Notes: a model not told the origin generated them from the sequence alone. Shown: positions 45,780 through 54,676, numbered from the stretch's first letter. The stretch: DNA of 64,000 nt from Exiguobacterium marinum DSM 16307 (GCF_000620845.1 NZ_KK211189.1:1317662-1381661), one strand, 5' to 3'. Program-made: numbers and translations.

Positions 45780-46370
45780 TCAATCGACCTCCTTCATGAT
45801 GGCGGCTAACAGGATTGAACTTGAGAGGGCGCCAGGGTCGACCGTCCCCCGTGAGTTTTCGCCAAAATATGAGGCTCTGCCTTTTGTTGCCACCATATCT
45901 TCTGTTTTTTGTACGAGTTCGTCTAATTGCTGTTTGTAGTCGTTCCCTTGCTTTACATGCTCAAGGAATGGATCCCAAACATCAACCATCGTTTTTTGAC
46001 CGACCTCAGACTTTCCTCGTGCTTTAATTGAATTCGAACCTTCTTGGAGTGCTTCTATGAGCAAGTTGAAATCAGCTTCAGTCGCATCTCCGAACTTGGT
46101 AGCCATCTTCACAAAAGCGGAACCATACAGCGGTCCGGCAGCGCCACCTACTTTCGACATAAGCGTCATACCAACTTTTTTACTTATCGCTCCGAGAGAG
46201 TCATAATCTTCGTCTAGAATGGAAGAGACAGCATCGAACCCACGAGACATATTGATCCCATGATCGCCGTCACCGATAGCCCGGTCTAAATCTGTCAACG
46301 TGTCTTTTTGTTCTTCGATTCCAATTTGTGTGTCGCGTAACGCCTGCTTCATCCGTTCAATCGTCAACAT
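45780..46370 (-). CDS. dhaL: Dihydroxyacetone kinase, ADP-binding subunit DhaL
   Basis: 196 residues. It holds ADP tightly as a cofactor and transfers phosphate to dihydroxyacetone in DhaK. The metal-nucleotide motif is DLDRAIGDGDHGINM, followed by MLMSKVGGAAGPLYGSAF-type loops and GRASYFGENSRGTVDPGA. The ATG at 46370 is eight bases after GGGGTG, and the 18-codon upstream extension is unlikely. It sits 19 bp downstream of dhaK and ends one base before the presumed dhaM start. Confidence 0.93.
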   Translation of the reverse strand: MLTIERMKQALRDTQIGIEEQKDTLTDLDRAIGDGDHGINMSRGFDAVSSILDEDYDSLGAISKKVGMTLMSKVGGAAGPLYGSAFVKMATKFGDATEADFNLLIEALQEGSNSIKARGKSEVGQKTMVDVWDPFLEHVKQGNDYKQQLDELVQKTEDMVATKGRASYFGENSRGTVDPGALSSSILLAAIMKEVD

Positions 46371-46389
46371 AAACCAAACACCCCATTCA

Positions 46390-47367
46390 TCAAATTTTAA
46401 ATCCAAGTGCCGCAGATGGGGCATCTAAATAGGACGTCATCTCATCATCGAGCGGTAATAATGTAATCGAGAAACCATGCATCTCAAGTGACGTCATATA
46501 GTTGCCGACGTATTTTCGTTTCAAAGTATATCCAGCGGCTTCAAGTTTTTCTGCAACGAAGTGATACGTCACGTATAACTCAGATAGTGGAGTTCCGCCC
46601 ATCCCGTTGACCATGACAGCGACTTCGCCAGGTTCGACTTCTTTTTTCAAATGACTGAGTAAATCATCGACGATTTGGTCGACATCGCTCGTCGGTTTAC
46701 GTTCGACACCACGCTCCCCGTGAATTCCAATCCCAATCTCCATCTCTTCCTCGTTCAAGTCGAAACCGGGCTTGGCGCTAACTGGCATATAACAAGGTTC
46801 TACAGCCATTCCCATCGAACGAACATGAGAGGCTACTTTTTCAGCAATTGCTTTGACTTCTTCGAGTGATTTCCCGCTTGCCGCAGCAGCGCCCGCGATT
46901 TTATGAACGAAGACAGTCCCAGCAACGCCTCGACGATCTTCTTTATTCGAAATGGCGACATCATCCGCGACAACGACGTGGTCGACTTTGATGCCGTCCC
47001 CTTCGGCCAGTTCCGCAGCAAGTTCGAAGTTCATTACATCCCCCGAATAGTTTTTCACAATCAACAGGACGCCGTTTCCGCCATCGGCCGCTTTGATTCC
47101 TTCGAGCACCATGTCCGGAGTAGGGGATGTAAATACTTCCCCGCAAACTGCGGCATCGAGCATACCGTCCCCGACATATCCGGCGTGTGCCGGCTCGTGA
47201 CCACTACCGCCACCAGAGACGAGTCCTACTTTTCCAGACTTAGCTCCACTGGCCCGACAGATGACATTGACATCGTCGACACGACCATACAATTCAGGAT
47301 GGGCATGGACCATACCTTCTACCATTTGTGTTACGAGTTCACTTGCTTCACCGATTAGCTTTTTCAC
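46390..47367 (-). CDS. dhaK: Dihydroxyacetone kinase, substrate-binding subunit DhaK
   Basis: 325 residues. It binds dihydroxyacetone covalently through a histidine (GIGIHGERGVERK) and positions it for phosphorylation to dihydroxyacetone phosphate. The substrate loop VSGGGSGHEPAHAG and the AVCGEVFTSPT and IVKNYSGDVMNFE segments are intact. It starts at a GTG (47367), nine bases from AAAGGAG. First gene of dhaKLM, read leftward; a perfect inverted repeat lies just upstream. Confidence 0.95.
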   Translation of the reverse strand: MKKLIGEASELVTQMVEGMVHAHPELYGRVDDVNVICRASGAKSGKVGLVSGGGSGHEPAHAGYVGDGMLDAAVCGEVFTSPTPDMVLEGIKAADGGNGVLLIVKNYSGDVMNFELAAELAEGDGIKVDHVVVADDVAISNKEDRRGVAGTVFVHKIAGAAAASGKSLEEVKAIAEKVASHVRSMGMAVEPCYMPVSAKPGFDLNEEEMEIGIGIHGERGVERKPTSDVDQIVDDLLSHLKKEVEPGEVAVMVNGMGGTPLSELYVTYHFVAEKLEAAGYTLKRKYVGNYMTSLEMHGFSITLLPLDDEMTSYLDAPSAALGFKI

Positions 47368-47386
47368 GCGAGATCACTCCTTTTTT

Positions 47387-47412
47387 AAATTGAAAACTAC
47401 CATTTTCAATTT
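47387..47412. promoter_or_regulatory. Perfect inverted repeat before dhaK
   Basis: AAATTGAAAA and TTTTCAATTT flank six bases (CTACCA). It is centred about 32 bp upstream of the dhaK start and could be an operator. Confidence 0.55.
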
Positions 47413-47436
47413 TCCACTCTTTCACTAGAACTAAAC

Positions 47437-47470
47437 AAAAAACCGACGAATGATTCGTCGGTTTTTTTTG
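47437..47470. terminator. Terminator between the PepSY-type gene and dhaK
   Basis: Ten-base stem (AACCGACGAA and complement) around three bases, with T's on both strands. Confidence 0.88.
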
Positions 47471-47773
47471 TCATGCATATTCGAGTAAAGCGCCAGTCTC
47501 AGAGTCGACTGTGAACTCGTACGTTTTTTCTTCGTCGTTCTCAAGAACCGAGATTCCACCTTTGTAGACGTCGTATTCACGACCATCATATGTGTAAATC
47601 TCAGGTGATGCAGAAATCCATGCCCCTTGGACATGACCTTTAGCTGAGAAAGCACGTTTTGTGTACTCTAACGCGTTTTCTGCAGATAAGCTACGTTCAT
47701 CTAAAGCTTTTTTCGTCATAAGTGCGGCAATGACGGCCACCCCGATTCCAATAAACCAATACCTTTTTTTCAT
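47471..47773 (-). CDS. PepSY-like small membrane-anchored protein (YtzB-type)
   Basis: 100 residues: an N-terminal membrane anchor (about residues 5-20, WFIGIGVAVIAALM), then an extracytoplasmic domain with the alternating pattern of a PepSY domain (ALEYTKRAFSAKG, GGISVLENDEEKTYEFTVDSETGALLE). PepSY domains often modulate extracellular proteases. ATG 47773 is seven bases after GGGGAGG. It is divergent from the M42 peptidase gene, the position of ytzB relative to ytoP in B. subtilis. Confidence 0.75.
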   Translation of the reverse strand: MKKRYWFIGIGVAVIAALMTKKALDERSLSAENALEYTKRAFSAKGHVQGAWISASPEIYTYDGREYDVYKGGISVLENDEEKTYEFTVDSETGALLEYA

Positions 47774-47911
47774 ATGACTACCTCCCCTTGAACTATGGCT
47801 ATCATGTACATCGTACCAAAACCTGTACCCGAATGGAATGAAAAGCATTCGCATCCTATCAAAACTTTTGTATATAATGAGACAAGAACGGTTAGGAAAG
47901 GATGATGAAAA

Positions 47912-48985
47912 ATGGATCAGAAGACGAGAGATTTATTTAAGACGTTAACAGAATTACCAGGTGCACCGGGGTTTGAGTCAGAAGTCCGTCAGTTCGTACG
48001 TGAACGGATCGAACCACATTCGGATGAAATTGTAACGGATGGCATCGGGTCGATTTTTGGGAAGCGTGTTGGAGACGAGACAGGCCCGAAAGTCATGGTA
48101 GCGGGTCACATGGATGAGGTTGCCTTCATGGTGACGCGCATCACTGAAAACGGAATGCTTTACATACAACCGCTCGGTGGATGGTGGAGTCAAGTGCTTA
48201 TGGCACAACGGTTTGATATCATCACATCGAACGGTAAAATTCCGGGTGTCGTCGCTTCGACACCGCCTCATTTATTAGGTCCAGATGCGATGAGTAAGCC
48301 GATGGACATCAAGCAGATGTTTATCGATATCGGGGCAGATTCAAAAGAGGAAGCAGAGTCTTGGGGAGTGCGTCCGGGTGTTCCTGCGGTGCCGACGAGC
48401 GCGTTCACACCACTTCATCACCCTAAAAAAATTATGGCGAAAGCATGGGATAACCGTTATGGTGTTGGTCTTGCTGTCGAACTACTAGAAGAAACGACAA
48501 AAGTCGATCATCCAAACATTTTGTTCTCTGGGGCCACGGTACAGGAAGAAGTGGGATTGCGTGGAGCGCAAACGGCATCTGAATTGATAGAGCCGGATGT
48601 GGCACTCGTTCTTGACGCATCACCGGCGAACGATGCATCGGGAAGCAAGACGGAGTTCGGACAGCTCGGTGAGGGTGCCTTGATTCGAATCTTAGATCGG
48701 GTCATGGTCATGTCACCCGAAATGCGTGACTTCTTGCTCGATACTGCCTCAGACGAAAACATCAAGACACAGTATTTTGTCTCTCCAGGTGGTACCGATG
48801 CGGGTCGTGTGCACATGAGCGGTGAAGGTGTACCGACAGCCGTAATCGGTGTCGCATCACGCTATATTCATACACATGCCTCTATTCTTCATACAGATGA
48901 CTACGATGCGGCGAAAGCGTTACTGAAAGCGTTGGTCAAACGACTTGACCGTTCGACGCTCGAAACGCTCCGTCCGTCTCGCTAA
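47912..48985 (+). CDS. ytoP: M42-family aminopeptidase (YtoP-like)
   Basis: 357-residue dinuclear metallo-aminopeptidase of the glutamyl/tetrahedral aminopeptidase family. Zinc ligands are visible: His in VAGHMDEVAFM, Asp in AWDNRYGVGLAVE, the catalytic Glu pair in VQEEVGLRGA, Asp in ALVLDASPAND and His in RYIHTHASILH. It removes N-terminal residues from cytoplasmic peptides. Ribosome site AGGAAAGGATG. Own terminator. Confidence 0.92.
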   Translation: MDQKTRDLFKTLTELPGAPGFESEVRQFVRERIEPHSDEIVTDGIGSIFGKRVGDETGPKVMVAGHMDEVAFMVTRITENGMLYIQPLGGWWSQVLMAQRFDIITSNGKIPGVVASTPPHLLGPDAMSKPMDIKQMFIDIGADSKEEAESWGVRPGVPAVPTSAFTPLHHPKKIMAKAWDNRYGVGLAVELLEETTKVDHPNILFSGATVQEEVGLRGAQTASELIEPDVALVLDASPANDASGSKTEFGQLGEGALIRILDRVMVMSPEMRDFLLDTASDENIKTQYFVSPGGTDAGRVHMSGEGVPTAVIGVASRYIHTHASILHTDDYDAAKALLKALVKRLDRSTLETLRPSR

Positions 48986-48993
48986 GTGCACGT

Positions 48994-49030
48994 GCCGTTC
49001 ACTCATGATTTTGAGTGAACGGTTTTTTTA
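48994..49030 (+). terminator. Terminator of ytoP
   Basis: CCGTTCACTCA with its complement, loop of about six bases, T run. Confidence 0.92.
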
Positions 49031-49137
49031 TACGGCTGTTCTTGCTATTTCAGGTAAAAACTTTATACTGATAGAGGTGTTTATACATTATTTTTACTTA
49101 TGACAAGACACCTATAAAAGTTTAAGGAGGATGTCCT

Positions 49138-50154
49138 GTGTTAAAGAAAAAAGGAATTTCACTCAGCCCGTCTCTCTATTTTGTGACGGCACTAAGTTAT
49201 ATGGCACTTGGTTTATTCAGTACGTTGATTATCGGTCTGATCATGAAGACGATCGGGGGGCAACTCGATGGTACTGCACTCGCAGGAGTGAGCGGCACAT
49301 TTATACAAATAGGTGAGGTGGCTATGAGTCTGACAGGTCCGGCCATCGGGATTGCGATTGCATATGCTCTTGAGGCACCACCGCTTATTCTATTTTCAGC
49401 TCTCGTCGTTGGAGCGTTCGGATATGAATTTGGACCTGCGGGTAGTTACGTCGCCACAATTCTAGCCGTCGAATCTTCAAAACTCGTTTCAAAATCAACG
49501 AAGTTGGATATTTTAGTGACGCCGTTTACGACAATTGCAGTCGGATTCTTCACCGCGACGTACATTGGGAAATATGTCGGAATGTTCATGACACAGCTCG
49601 GAAGTTGGATTGAATGGGGAACGGAGCAGCAACCGTTATTCATGGGTATCGTTGTAGCAACATTGATGGGGGTGGCCTTGACCGCCCCGATTTCAAGTGC
49701 AGCCATCGCACTGATGCTCGGTTTAAATGGCGTTGCAGCGGGTGCTGCGACAGTTGGCTGTGCCGCTCAAATGATTGGATTTGCCATCACGAGTTATCGA
49801 GATAATGGAGTTGGTGGAGCACTTGCCCAAGGGATTGGAACCTCGATGCTTCAAGTTGGGAACATCGTGAAAAACCCTTGGATTCTTCTTCCTCCAACAA
49901 TAGCCGGGGCTGTACTGGCACCCATCGCGATTCTGTTATTTGAATTGGAAAGTGTAGCTGCAGGGGCAGGCATGGGAACAAGTGGACTCGTAGGTCCAAT
50001 CGTCATGCTCGAAACGATGGGGTTTAGTTGGTACACGTTGATTGTCGTTCTTGGTTTCTTAATTGTTGGACCAGCCTTGTTGAGTTACGCGATCTATGCA
50101 GTATTGCGGAGAACCGGAAGAATTCAACCGAATGATTTAAAGATTGATTATTAA
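49138..50154 (+). CDS. PTS-type membrane permease, EIIC_2-like
   Basis: 338-residue polytopic membrane protein. Typical elements of the PTS_EIIC_2 family (small stand-alone IIC proteins) are visible: SLYFVTALSYMALGLFSTLIIG at the start, YEFGPAGSYVA and TAPISSAAIALMLGLNGVAAGAATVGCAAQM. No phosphorylation domain (IIA or IIB) is fused or adjacent. Many such proteins have unknown substrates and may not transport sugar through the PTS. It starts at GTG 49138, seven bases after AAGGAGG. Confidence 0.75.
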   Translation: MLKKKGISLSPSLYFVTALSYMALGLFSTLIIGLIMKTIGGQLDGTALAGVSGTFIQIGEVAMSLTGPAIGIAIAYALEAPPLILFSALVVGAFGYEFGPAGSYVATILAVESSKLVSKSTKLDILVTPFTTIAVGFFTATYIGKYVGMFMTQLGSWIEWGTEQQPLFMGIVVATLMGVALTAPISSAAIALMLGLNGVAAGAATVGCAAQMIGFAITSYRDNGVGGALAQGIGTSMLQVGNIVKNPWILLPPTIAGAVLAPIAILLFELESVAAGAGMGTSGLVGPIVMLETMGFSWYTLIVVLGFLIVGPALLSYAIYAVLRRTGRIQPNDLKIDY

Positions 50155-50188
50155 AAAAGAGCGTCGTTTCAACGAAACGATGCTCTTT
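50155..50188. terminator. Bidirectional terminator
   Basis: AAAAGAGC-TCGTTTC with its complement around three bases (one mismatch), between convergent genes. Confidence 0.9.
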
Positions 50189-50190
50189 TT

Positions 50191-50523
50191 TCATCCAATC
50201 CCGAACCACATTTTAACCGACTCTACCGTTTCCCGAGGGACACGAAAGCTAATAAGGAATAGCGTGAGGACAATCACGTAGATTGGAAGTAGAAAACGTT
50301 TTCGTACGATTGGCAAACGTCGGACCAGTTGTTTTAACCATTTTTCGAGAACATAAATGATGGCGAATCCGACAACGAGCCAAATTAAAATTTCCAATCT
50401 CGTTTTATCGGTGTCAATAAATAAATATCCGTATCGCAAAATGGCAAGCATTCCGAAAACACCGACCATTTGTTCAAGGGGGTGTTTCATTTCGGGATTT
50501 AATTTTGTACGCGTTAACTTCAT
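50191..50523 (-). CDS. Small uncharacterised membrane protein
   Basis: 110 residues with three hydrophobic stretches (about 18-35, 43-60, 78-95) and basic loops (RRLPIVRKR). A proline-rich loop after the N-terminus (NPEMKHPLEQ) is the only other feature. I do not recognise the family. Its start is an ATG at 50523; the sequence ahead of it (GTGAAATCAA) is a weak ribosome site. Convergent with the EIIC gene and divergent from ytpP. Confidence 0.6.
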   Translation of the reverse strand: MKLTRTKLNPEMKHPLEQMVGVFGMLAILRYGYLFIDTDKTRLEILIWLVVGFAIIYVLEKWLKQLVRRLPIVRKRFLLPIYVIVLTLFLISFRVPRETVESVKMWFGIG

Positions 50524-50639
50524 TTGATTTCACCTGTTTCAACTAGTTTCGGTTTTGATTATAACAAACAGGAGAGCAGAATGTGCGACTTGACTTATGC
50601 TATTATAAGTGAGGAAAACACGGACAGGAGTGGTCAATT

Positions 50640-50951
50640 ATGAAACAATTATCAACAACGACAGAATATATGGAAGCAAAAGAATCGAAAAGCATTTTCA
50701 TGTTCTCAGCAAAATGGTGTGGGGATTGCCGATTCCTCGACCCATTCATGCCAGACATCGAGAAAAAGTTCGAGACATGGACGTTTTATTATGTAGACCG
50801 TGACGAGTTTATGGAACTTGCGCAAGAACTTGATATTTTCGGGATCCCAAGCTTTGTTGCGTTTGAGAACGGCAAAGAAATCGATCGATATGTCGGTCGA
50901 GAACGAAAGACACCCGAACAGGTCGAAGATTTCTTGAACGGGTTAGGGTGA
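50640..50951 (+). CDS. ytpP: Thioredoxin-like protein YtpP
   Basis: 103-residue thioredoxin fold. The redox motif is WCGDC in FSAKWCGDCRFLDPF, different from the WCGPC of classical thioredoxin. The cis-proline loop is FGIPSFVAFENGKE. It lacks a signal peptide and is cytoplasmic. It begins the conserved ytpP-ytpQ-ytpR group that leads to murC. Ribosome site ACAGGAGTGG. Confidence 0.9.
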   Translation: MKQLSTTTEYMEAKESKSIFMFSAKWCGDCRFLDPFMPDIEKKFETWTFYYVDRDEFMELAQELDIFGIPSFVAFENGKEIDRYVGRERKTPEQVEDFLNGLG

Positions 50952-50957
50952 GGATAT

Positions 50958-51752
50958 ATGGAACGGAATGAGTTGAGACGTTATTTAGAATCAAACTTCA
51001 AAGCGGATTACCGTACTTCTTATGACCGTGAGAATGAAGTGTTGCGCGTCGAAAGAAGGTCAGATCGCTTCGGTGTGAATATTCGTCTCGCACCAATTGT
51101 GGCAAAAGCAAAAACTCGTGGAAAAGTGGCGGTCGATGAGGTGATCGAATATATCGAATCGGCGATGAAGGCAGATGATCAAATCTCACTCTCAGGAAAT
51201 ATGGATGCTATTTATCCAGTTATTCGTTCGAACTCGTTCGCGAAAACCACAAAAAATGGAGAGTCTCTTGTGTTCACTCCGCATACGGCAGAAACTGCTA
51301 TCTTCTATGCGTTGGATCGAGGGAACGGCTATCGATTGATTGAAGAAAGGCACCTTTCGGAAGATTTGGACGCCTCATTAATTGAACGAACAGCTCGAGA
51401 GAATATTAAAAAATTGCCGACTGAGATGAAGCAAGATGAGGTCGCAGGTAATCCATTCTACTTTCTTTCTACCCGAGATGGGTACGAAGCGTCTCGTATT
51501 TTAAATGATGACTTTCTTCGGATGATGGAGCGTCGGGTCGAAGGGGATATGCTCGTTGGTGTTCCGCACCAAGATGTGATGATCATAGCGGATATACGAA
51601 ATGATCAAGGATATGATGCGATGCAACAACTGATGTTTGATTTCTTCACAAATGGTCGTATCCCAGTGACTGCACTTGCCTTTCATTATGAAGCAGGGCA
51701 ACTTGAACCGATTTTTATTGTCGGAAAAAAGACCCCGCCATCGAACACATAA
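50958..51752 (+). CDS. ytpQ: DUF1444 family protein YtpQ
   Basis: 264 residues, soluble, with mixed alpha/beta character. NIRLAPIVAKAK, a highly charged middle and the segment GDMLVGVPHQDVMIIADIRND are typical of the DUF1444 (YtpQ) family of Firmicutes. Function unknown. Six bases downstream of ytpP and 48 bp upstream of ytpR, consistent with one operon. Confidence 0.88.
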   Translation: MERNELRRYLESNFKADYRTSYDRENEVLRVERRSDRFGVNIRLAPIVAKAKTRGKVAVDEVIEYIESAMKADDQISLSGNMDAIYPVIRSNSFAKTTKNGESLVFTPHTAETAIFYALDRGNGYRLIEERHLSEDLDASLIERTARENIKKLPTEMKQDEVAGNPFYFLSTRDGYEASRILNDDFLRMMERRVEGDMLVGVPHQDVMIIADIRNDQGYDAMQQLMFDFFTNGRIPVTALAFHYEAGQLEPIFIVGKKTPPSNT

Positions 51753-51800
51753 TCTGATAAAATAAGTGAGATGAGTTTGAAAGAAGGGACGTATGAACGT

Positions 51801-52421
51801 ATGCAAATGAATGTGTTTTATAACCGAGAAGGAATCGGCGATGTACTCATGGTGTTGTTAAAAGAAGGAGAACGGCACCATCAATCTGTCGAGCGGGTGA
51901 GAGATGTCGCTATTATCAAATCCGTAGACGGAGAAGTAAATGGGTATAATCTATTCGAAGCAAGTCAACATTTTGACGTCTCGGAGTGGAATGGTCCGGT
52001 TGATTTGACAGCCGAATTGGTTGAACAATTGCGTGCCGTCTTGAGCGATAATGGCATCGAGGAGGACTTCTCTTGGGCAGATGTGACTCCTAAATTCGTC
52101 ATAGGCTATGTCGAAAGCGCGGAAAAACATCCGGATGCCGACAAATTATCGATATGCCAAGTACAAATCGATCAGGGCACTGTGCAAATCGTGTGTGGTG
52201 CACCGAATGTAGCGACAGGACAGAAAGTGGTCGTAGCGAAACCCGGTGCAGTCATGCCGACAGGGTTAATTATCCGACCATCCGCACTCCGTGGAGAGAG
52301 TTCGCACGGGATGATTTGTTCTGCCCGTGAATTAAACCTTCCGAATGCTCCACAGGAAAAAGGAATTTTAGTGTTAGATGACGAATATGAAGTAGGTACA
52401 GCATTTGAAATCGGTCGCTAA
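51801..52421 (+). CDS. ytpR: tRNA-binding (EMAP/Phe-beta-like) domain protein YtpR
   Basis: 206 residues. The N-terminal part (MNVFYNREGIGDVL) is unique to the YtpR family. The C-terminal tRNA-binding OB fold (about residues 95-205) resembles that of phenylalanyl-tRNA synthetase beta: FVIGYVESAEKHPDADKLSICQV, VCGAPNVATGQKVVVA and LRGESSHGMICSARELNL. Role unknown. The start is uncertain (ATG 51801 or 51807), since the ribosome site AAGAAGGG is 12 or more bases away; an ATG at 51771 is less likely. Confidence 0.85.
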   Translation: MQMNVFYNREGIGDVLMVLLKEGERHHQSVERVRDVAIIKSVDGEVNGYNLFEASQHFDVSEWNGPVDLTAELVEQLRAVLSDNGIEEDFSWADVTPKFVIGYVESAEKHPDADKLSICQVQIDQGTVQIVCGAPNVATGQKVVVAKPGAVMPTGLIIRPSALRGESSHGMICSARELNLPNAPQEKGILVLDDEYEVGTAFEIGR

Positions 52422-52475
52422 ACTCGACCGATTTTTTGTTAAATATGGATTGAGCGAAAAAGCGAGGAATCAAGT

Positions 52476-53183
52476 ATGGATGCATATGAACGTTCAATGA
52501 AACGACAAGCAGAACGAATTAAAAGAGAGCTATCGAAAGAAGGACAGACAGTATCTCATCCACCTAAGGTAGAGGTCACCGATGAACTTGTCCCCACAGA
52601 CGTCCCATCGCCAATTTACGGGTATGCGCGCCCAAAGCCGAAGATTGTACTTCCAGCCGAACATTCTCCTGAGACGAGAGAGGCGATTGAGACGATTATG
52701 GAATCCGAGCCATCACAATCAGCAGATTCGACCCGGGATGTAGCGTGTGAGTCTAAAGTTGAGCATCACTTGAGTGAAGAACAGACCGAATCGATTTCCG
52801 AGGAAATGATTGTTGAAGAAAAATCAATACTTGGTGAAGTCTCTATAACGGATAACGGTTTTTCTTCAGTCTTTATGCAATCAACAGATTTATCCCATTC
52901 GAATAAAGAAACAATCGTGGAAGCTTTACATGATGTTGCAACACATGACAATTTAAATATCGACGGCTCTGCAGAGAAGGTCAGACCATCAATTGAACAG
53001 ATTGCAGAGAGATTACAAACACCATCTGAGCAACAAGAAATGCCAACGAATACAGATTTGACACCTGCAGTTCAAGTATCGTTCAAAGCTGATCAACCCC
53101 CTGTAAATGTAATGATGACGCCAAAAGATCGCATGGCCATGTATCGTAACCGACGACTTGCACAAAAAAACAATAATCTGTAA
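52476..53183 (+). CDS. SftA N-terminal-like protein lacking the FtsK motor
   Basis: 235 residues, hydrophilic, low complexity and very acidic in the middle. The N-terminus is a basic helix (MKRQAERIKRELS), then VPSPIYGYARPKP, a pattern I associate with the N-terminal linker of the DNA translocase SftA (YtpS/YtpT). The C-terminus PPVNVMMTPKDRMAMYRNRR resembles the linker end just ahead of the motor. In B. subtilis, sftA lies between ytpR and murC in this very position. Here no ATPase motif occurs and only 85 bp separate the stop from murC. It is therefore probably a reduced SftA remnant or a stand-alone septal linker (inference). Confidence 0.6.
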   Translation: MDAYERSMKRQAERIKRELSKEGQTVSHPPKVEVTDELVPTDVPSPIYGYARPKPKIVLPAEHSPETREAIETIMESEPSQSADSTRDVACESKVEHHLSEEQTESISEEMIVEEKSILGEVSITDNGFSSVFMQSTDLSHSNKETIVEALHDVATHDNLNIDGSAEKVRPSIEQIAERLQTPSEQQEMPTNTDLTPAVQVSFKADQPPVNVMMTPKDRMAMYRNRRLAQKNNNL

Positions 53184-53203
53184 TAGCATGACTTCATGAG
53201 TTT

Positions 53204-53212
53204 TGCTATAAT
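53204..53212 (+). promoter_or_regulatory. murC promoter, extended -10
   Basis: TGCTATAAT (TG at 53204-53205, TATAAT at 53207-53212), 57 bp before murC; no clear -35 element. Confidence 0.6.
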
Positions 53213-53268
53213 GACAAAGGTTTGTCGCATTTTGACGAGCCGCAATGAATTAGGGGGGCTATTTACAG

Positions 53269-54576
53269 ATGAACCGTTATCACTTCGTCGGAATTAAAGG
53301 AACGGGCATGAGTCCTTTAGCTCAAATTTTATTTGATATGAACAATGAAGTCCGTGGATCGGACGTTGAAAAAGCATTTTTTACAGAAGAAGCATTGAAA
53401 CGAAAAGGGATTGAAATTTTGCCATTCGATCCTGAAAATATTTCTGAAGACCAAATCATCGTACAAGGAAATGCGTTCAGTGATGATCACCCAGAAATCG
53501 TCCGAGCACGCGAACTTGGCTTGACGATTTATAAGTATTATGAATTTTTAGGTGAACTCGCTGACCATTATACAAGTGTGGCGATTACAGGATCGCACGG
53601 TAAAACGTCAACAACCGGTTTACTCGCACACGTAATGCGTGGCATCGAGCCGACATCATTTTTAATCGGTGACGGAACGGGCGAAGGTGTTGCAGGTTCA
53701 AAGAATTTTGTATTCGAAGCTTGTGAATATAAGCGTCATTTCTTATACTATCGTCCAGACTATGCCATTATGACGAATATCGACTTTGATCATTCGGACT
53801 ATTTTTCTGGTCTAAACGATGTCATCGATGCGTTCCAAGAAATGGCGAAGCAAGTGAAGAAAGGAATCATTGCCTGTGGTGATGACGAGAATCTTCAACA
53901 AATTCAAGCAAACGTTCCACTCGTCTATTATGGATTTGGGGATCATAACGATTTTCGTGTAGAAAATGTTGATTCGACTGAAAACGGAACAACATTTGAT
54001 GTCTTCTTACGCGATGATTTTTATGGGACGTTCCGCATTCCTGGATACGGAGATCATAGTGTGCTGAATGCACTTGCAGTCATTGCGACATGTGACTATG
54101 AGAACTTATCGAAAGAGTTAGTGAAAGAGCGCCTTGAAACATTCAACGGTGTGAAACGTCGGTTTAGTGAATCGGTGTTAAATGATCAAGTGCTCGTCGA
54201 TGACTATGCGCATCATCCGCGTGAAATTAGTGCGACGATTGAAGCAGCACGCAAAAAGTATGGGGAACGAGAAGTCGTGGCGATTTTCCAACCGCATACG
54301 TACACGCGCTTAAAATCATTCATGGATGATTTTGCAACGGCATTGGCTGAAGCAGATACAGTATATCTTTGTGATATTTTCGGTTCAGCACGTGAACAAG
54401 AAGGAACCGTCACAATCGAGGACCTTCAGTCACGAATCGAGGGTGCACATATTTTAAAGCGTGGCGGTACGAGCGTCTTACGTGATCATAATGAAGCAGT
54501 GCTACTATTCATGGGTGCGGGCGACATTCAAACGTATCAACGTGAATATGAAGAAGTTGTGAAACTTGAAGCATGA
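53269..54576 (+). CDS. murC: UDP-N-acetylmuramate--L-alanine ligase
   Basis: 435 residues. It adds L-alanine to UDP-N-acetylmuramic acid, the first amino-acid step of peptidoglycan precursor synthesis. [12 protein letters not shown] near the N-terminus binds the UDP substrate, the P-loop is [12 protein letters not shown], and further Mur ligase signatures are [26 protein letters not shown] and [10 protein letters not shown]. Ribosome site AGGGGGG. Own promoter and probably the last gene of the ytpPQR group transcript. Confidence 0.97.
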   Translation: MNRYHFVGIKGTGMSPLAQILFDMNNEVRGSDVEKAFFTEEALKRKGIEILPFDPENISEDQIIVQGNAFSDDHPEIVRARELGLTIYKYYEFLGELADHYTSVAITGSHGKTSTTGLLAHVMRGIEPTSFLIGDGTGEGVAGSKNFVFEACEYKRHFLYYRPDYAIMTNIDFDHSDYFSGLNDVIDAFQEMAKQVKKGIIACGDDENLQQIQANVPLVYYGFGDHNDFRVENVDSTENGTTFDVFLRDDFYGTFRIPGYGDHSVLNALAVIATCDYENLSKELVKERLETFNGVKRRFSESVLNDQVLVDDYAHHPREISATIEAARKKYGEREVVAIFQPHTYTRLKSFMDDFATALAEADTVYLCDIFGSAREQEGTVTIEDLQSRIEGAHILKRGGTSVLRDHNEAVLLFMGAGDIQTYQREYEEVVKLEA

Positions 54577-54583
54577 GATTGAG

Positions 54584-54610
54584 GGGGAGACGAATGTTTC
54601 TCCTTTTTTT
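54584..54610 (+). terminator. Terminator of murC
   Basis: Short GGAGA/TCTCC stem with a seven-base loop and seven T's. Confidence 0.7.
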
Positions 54611-54676
54611 ATGTTTAGCTATTCAAAATCTCGGTAATAGTAGTATCGATTGAATTTTGCAAAGGAGATGTTTTGA

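Noticed and set aside
49060-49115. AGGTGT / ACACCT inverted repeat upstream of the EIIC gene as a riboswitch or antiterminator
   Set aside because: Only six bases pair across nearly 30, with no terminator after it; too weak to call.
54611-54676. PerR box upstream of dps
   Set aside because: I looked for the TTATAAT-N-ATTATAA pattern and saw no convincing match.
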